Shown here in pieces: positions 5,473 through 5,613 of a stretch of 5,613 nucleotides of DNA (the first letter of the stretch is position 1; each line of letters starts with the position of its first letter). A program made the translations under genes and the position numbers. The DNA is taken from NCBI GenBank assembly GCA_049325315.1, contig JBMONB010000139.1, positions 1 to 5,613 on the forward strand, given 5' to 3'. The notes below the pieces were generated by a model. That model made no database searches. It was not told where the DNA came from and saw only the letters and a program-made list of their open reading frames with translations. Source of the stretch: JAWLHU01 sp049325315. Its GTDB lineage: Bacteria > Bacillota > Sulfobacillia > Symbiobacteriales > Symbiobacteriaceae.

Positions 5473-5613
5473 CTTTCAATGTGTGGGAAACCCATCGAGT
5501 TGCCACACCCTGCCCAGCAATCGTAACTCGCGGGCTGGTACGGAGACAGTAAGTCAAAGCAAAGCAAAAAAGAAGGGTCTGAGGCAAAATAGAGCCAATT
5601 ATGGAAAGCGATC
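5473..5613. other. Right-edge segment with no recognisable gene
   Basis: This stretch becomes noticeably A-rich toward its end (5554-5575), unlike the GC-rich genes to its left. I find no convincing reading frame with a ribosome binding site, and no tRNA or insertion-sequence end. A minor feature is GTGTGG (5481-5486) facing CCACAC (5503-5508), a short inverted repeat. It may be the flank of a cassette or rearrangement whose other part is outside the window. Confidence 0.35.

Noticed and set aside
1..5613. CRISPR array, tRNA, rRNA or insertion-sequence transposase
   Set aside because: I saw no regularly spaced repeats, cloverleaf sequence, rRNA signature or transposase motif on either strand.

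Overview
This 5.6 kb window is GC-rich chromosomal-type bacterial DNA with strong Shine-Dalgarno sites. It carries a compact, divergently transcribed drug-response locus. Codon use is G/C-ending throughout, and the TetR / Rph-type phosphotransferase / DHA2 exporter gene set resembles, from memory, yvkA-yvkB-yvkC of Bacillus subtilis. This suggests a high-GC Firmicute (Symbiobacterium, Paenibacillus or Alicyclobacillus-like), but the lineage assignment is a weak inference.

Layout, left to right. Positions 1-159 are non-coding and hold two tandem hairpins, the likely terminator of the leftward operon. Positions 160-2748 (minus) encode an 862-residue dikinase-fold phosphotransferase: ATP-grasp N-half, large middle domain, C-terminal swivelling phosphohistidine domain. 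This is the architecture of rifampicin phosphotransferase and not that of PEP synthase. Positions 2760-3338 (minus) encode a TetR-family repressor just upstream in the same operon; its stop codon lies inside the ribosome binding site of the phosphotransferase gene. Positions 3339-3467 are a divergent control region with a perfect 28-bp palindrome and a second copy of the palindrome core. Candidate promoters for both directions use the two halves of the palindrome as their -35 boxes. Positions 3468-5045 (plus) encode a 14-helix DHA2 (EmrB/QacA-type) exporter.

The simplest reading is that the TetR protein binds the palindrome, represses itself, the phosphotransferase and the exporter, and releases them when a drug-like ligand appears. 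One product would inactivate the compound and the other pump it out. The ligand is not known from sequence; a rifamycin is the leading guess, but the middle domain does not carry the Rph signature that I remember.

The right end (about 4960-5613) looks rearranged. A minus-strand reading frame carries the C-terminal half of an aminoglycoside-phosphotransferase/choline-kinase-fold protein that starts abruptly inside the catalytic loop. Exactly at that break, at 5395-5455, lies a 61-bp imperfect inverted repeat with the length, end boxes and bulged-base stem of an integron attC recombination site. The last 140 bp, beyond it, are less GC-rich and contain no recognisable gene.
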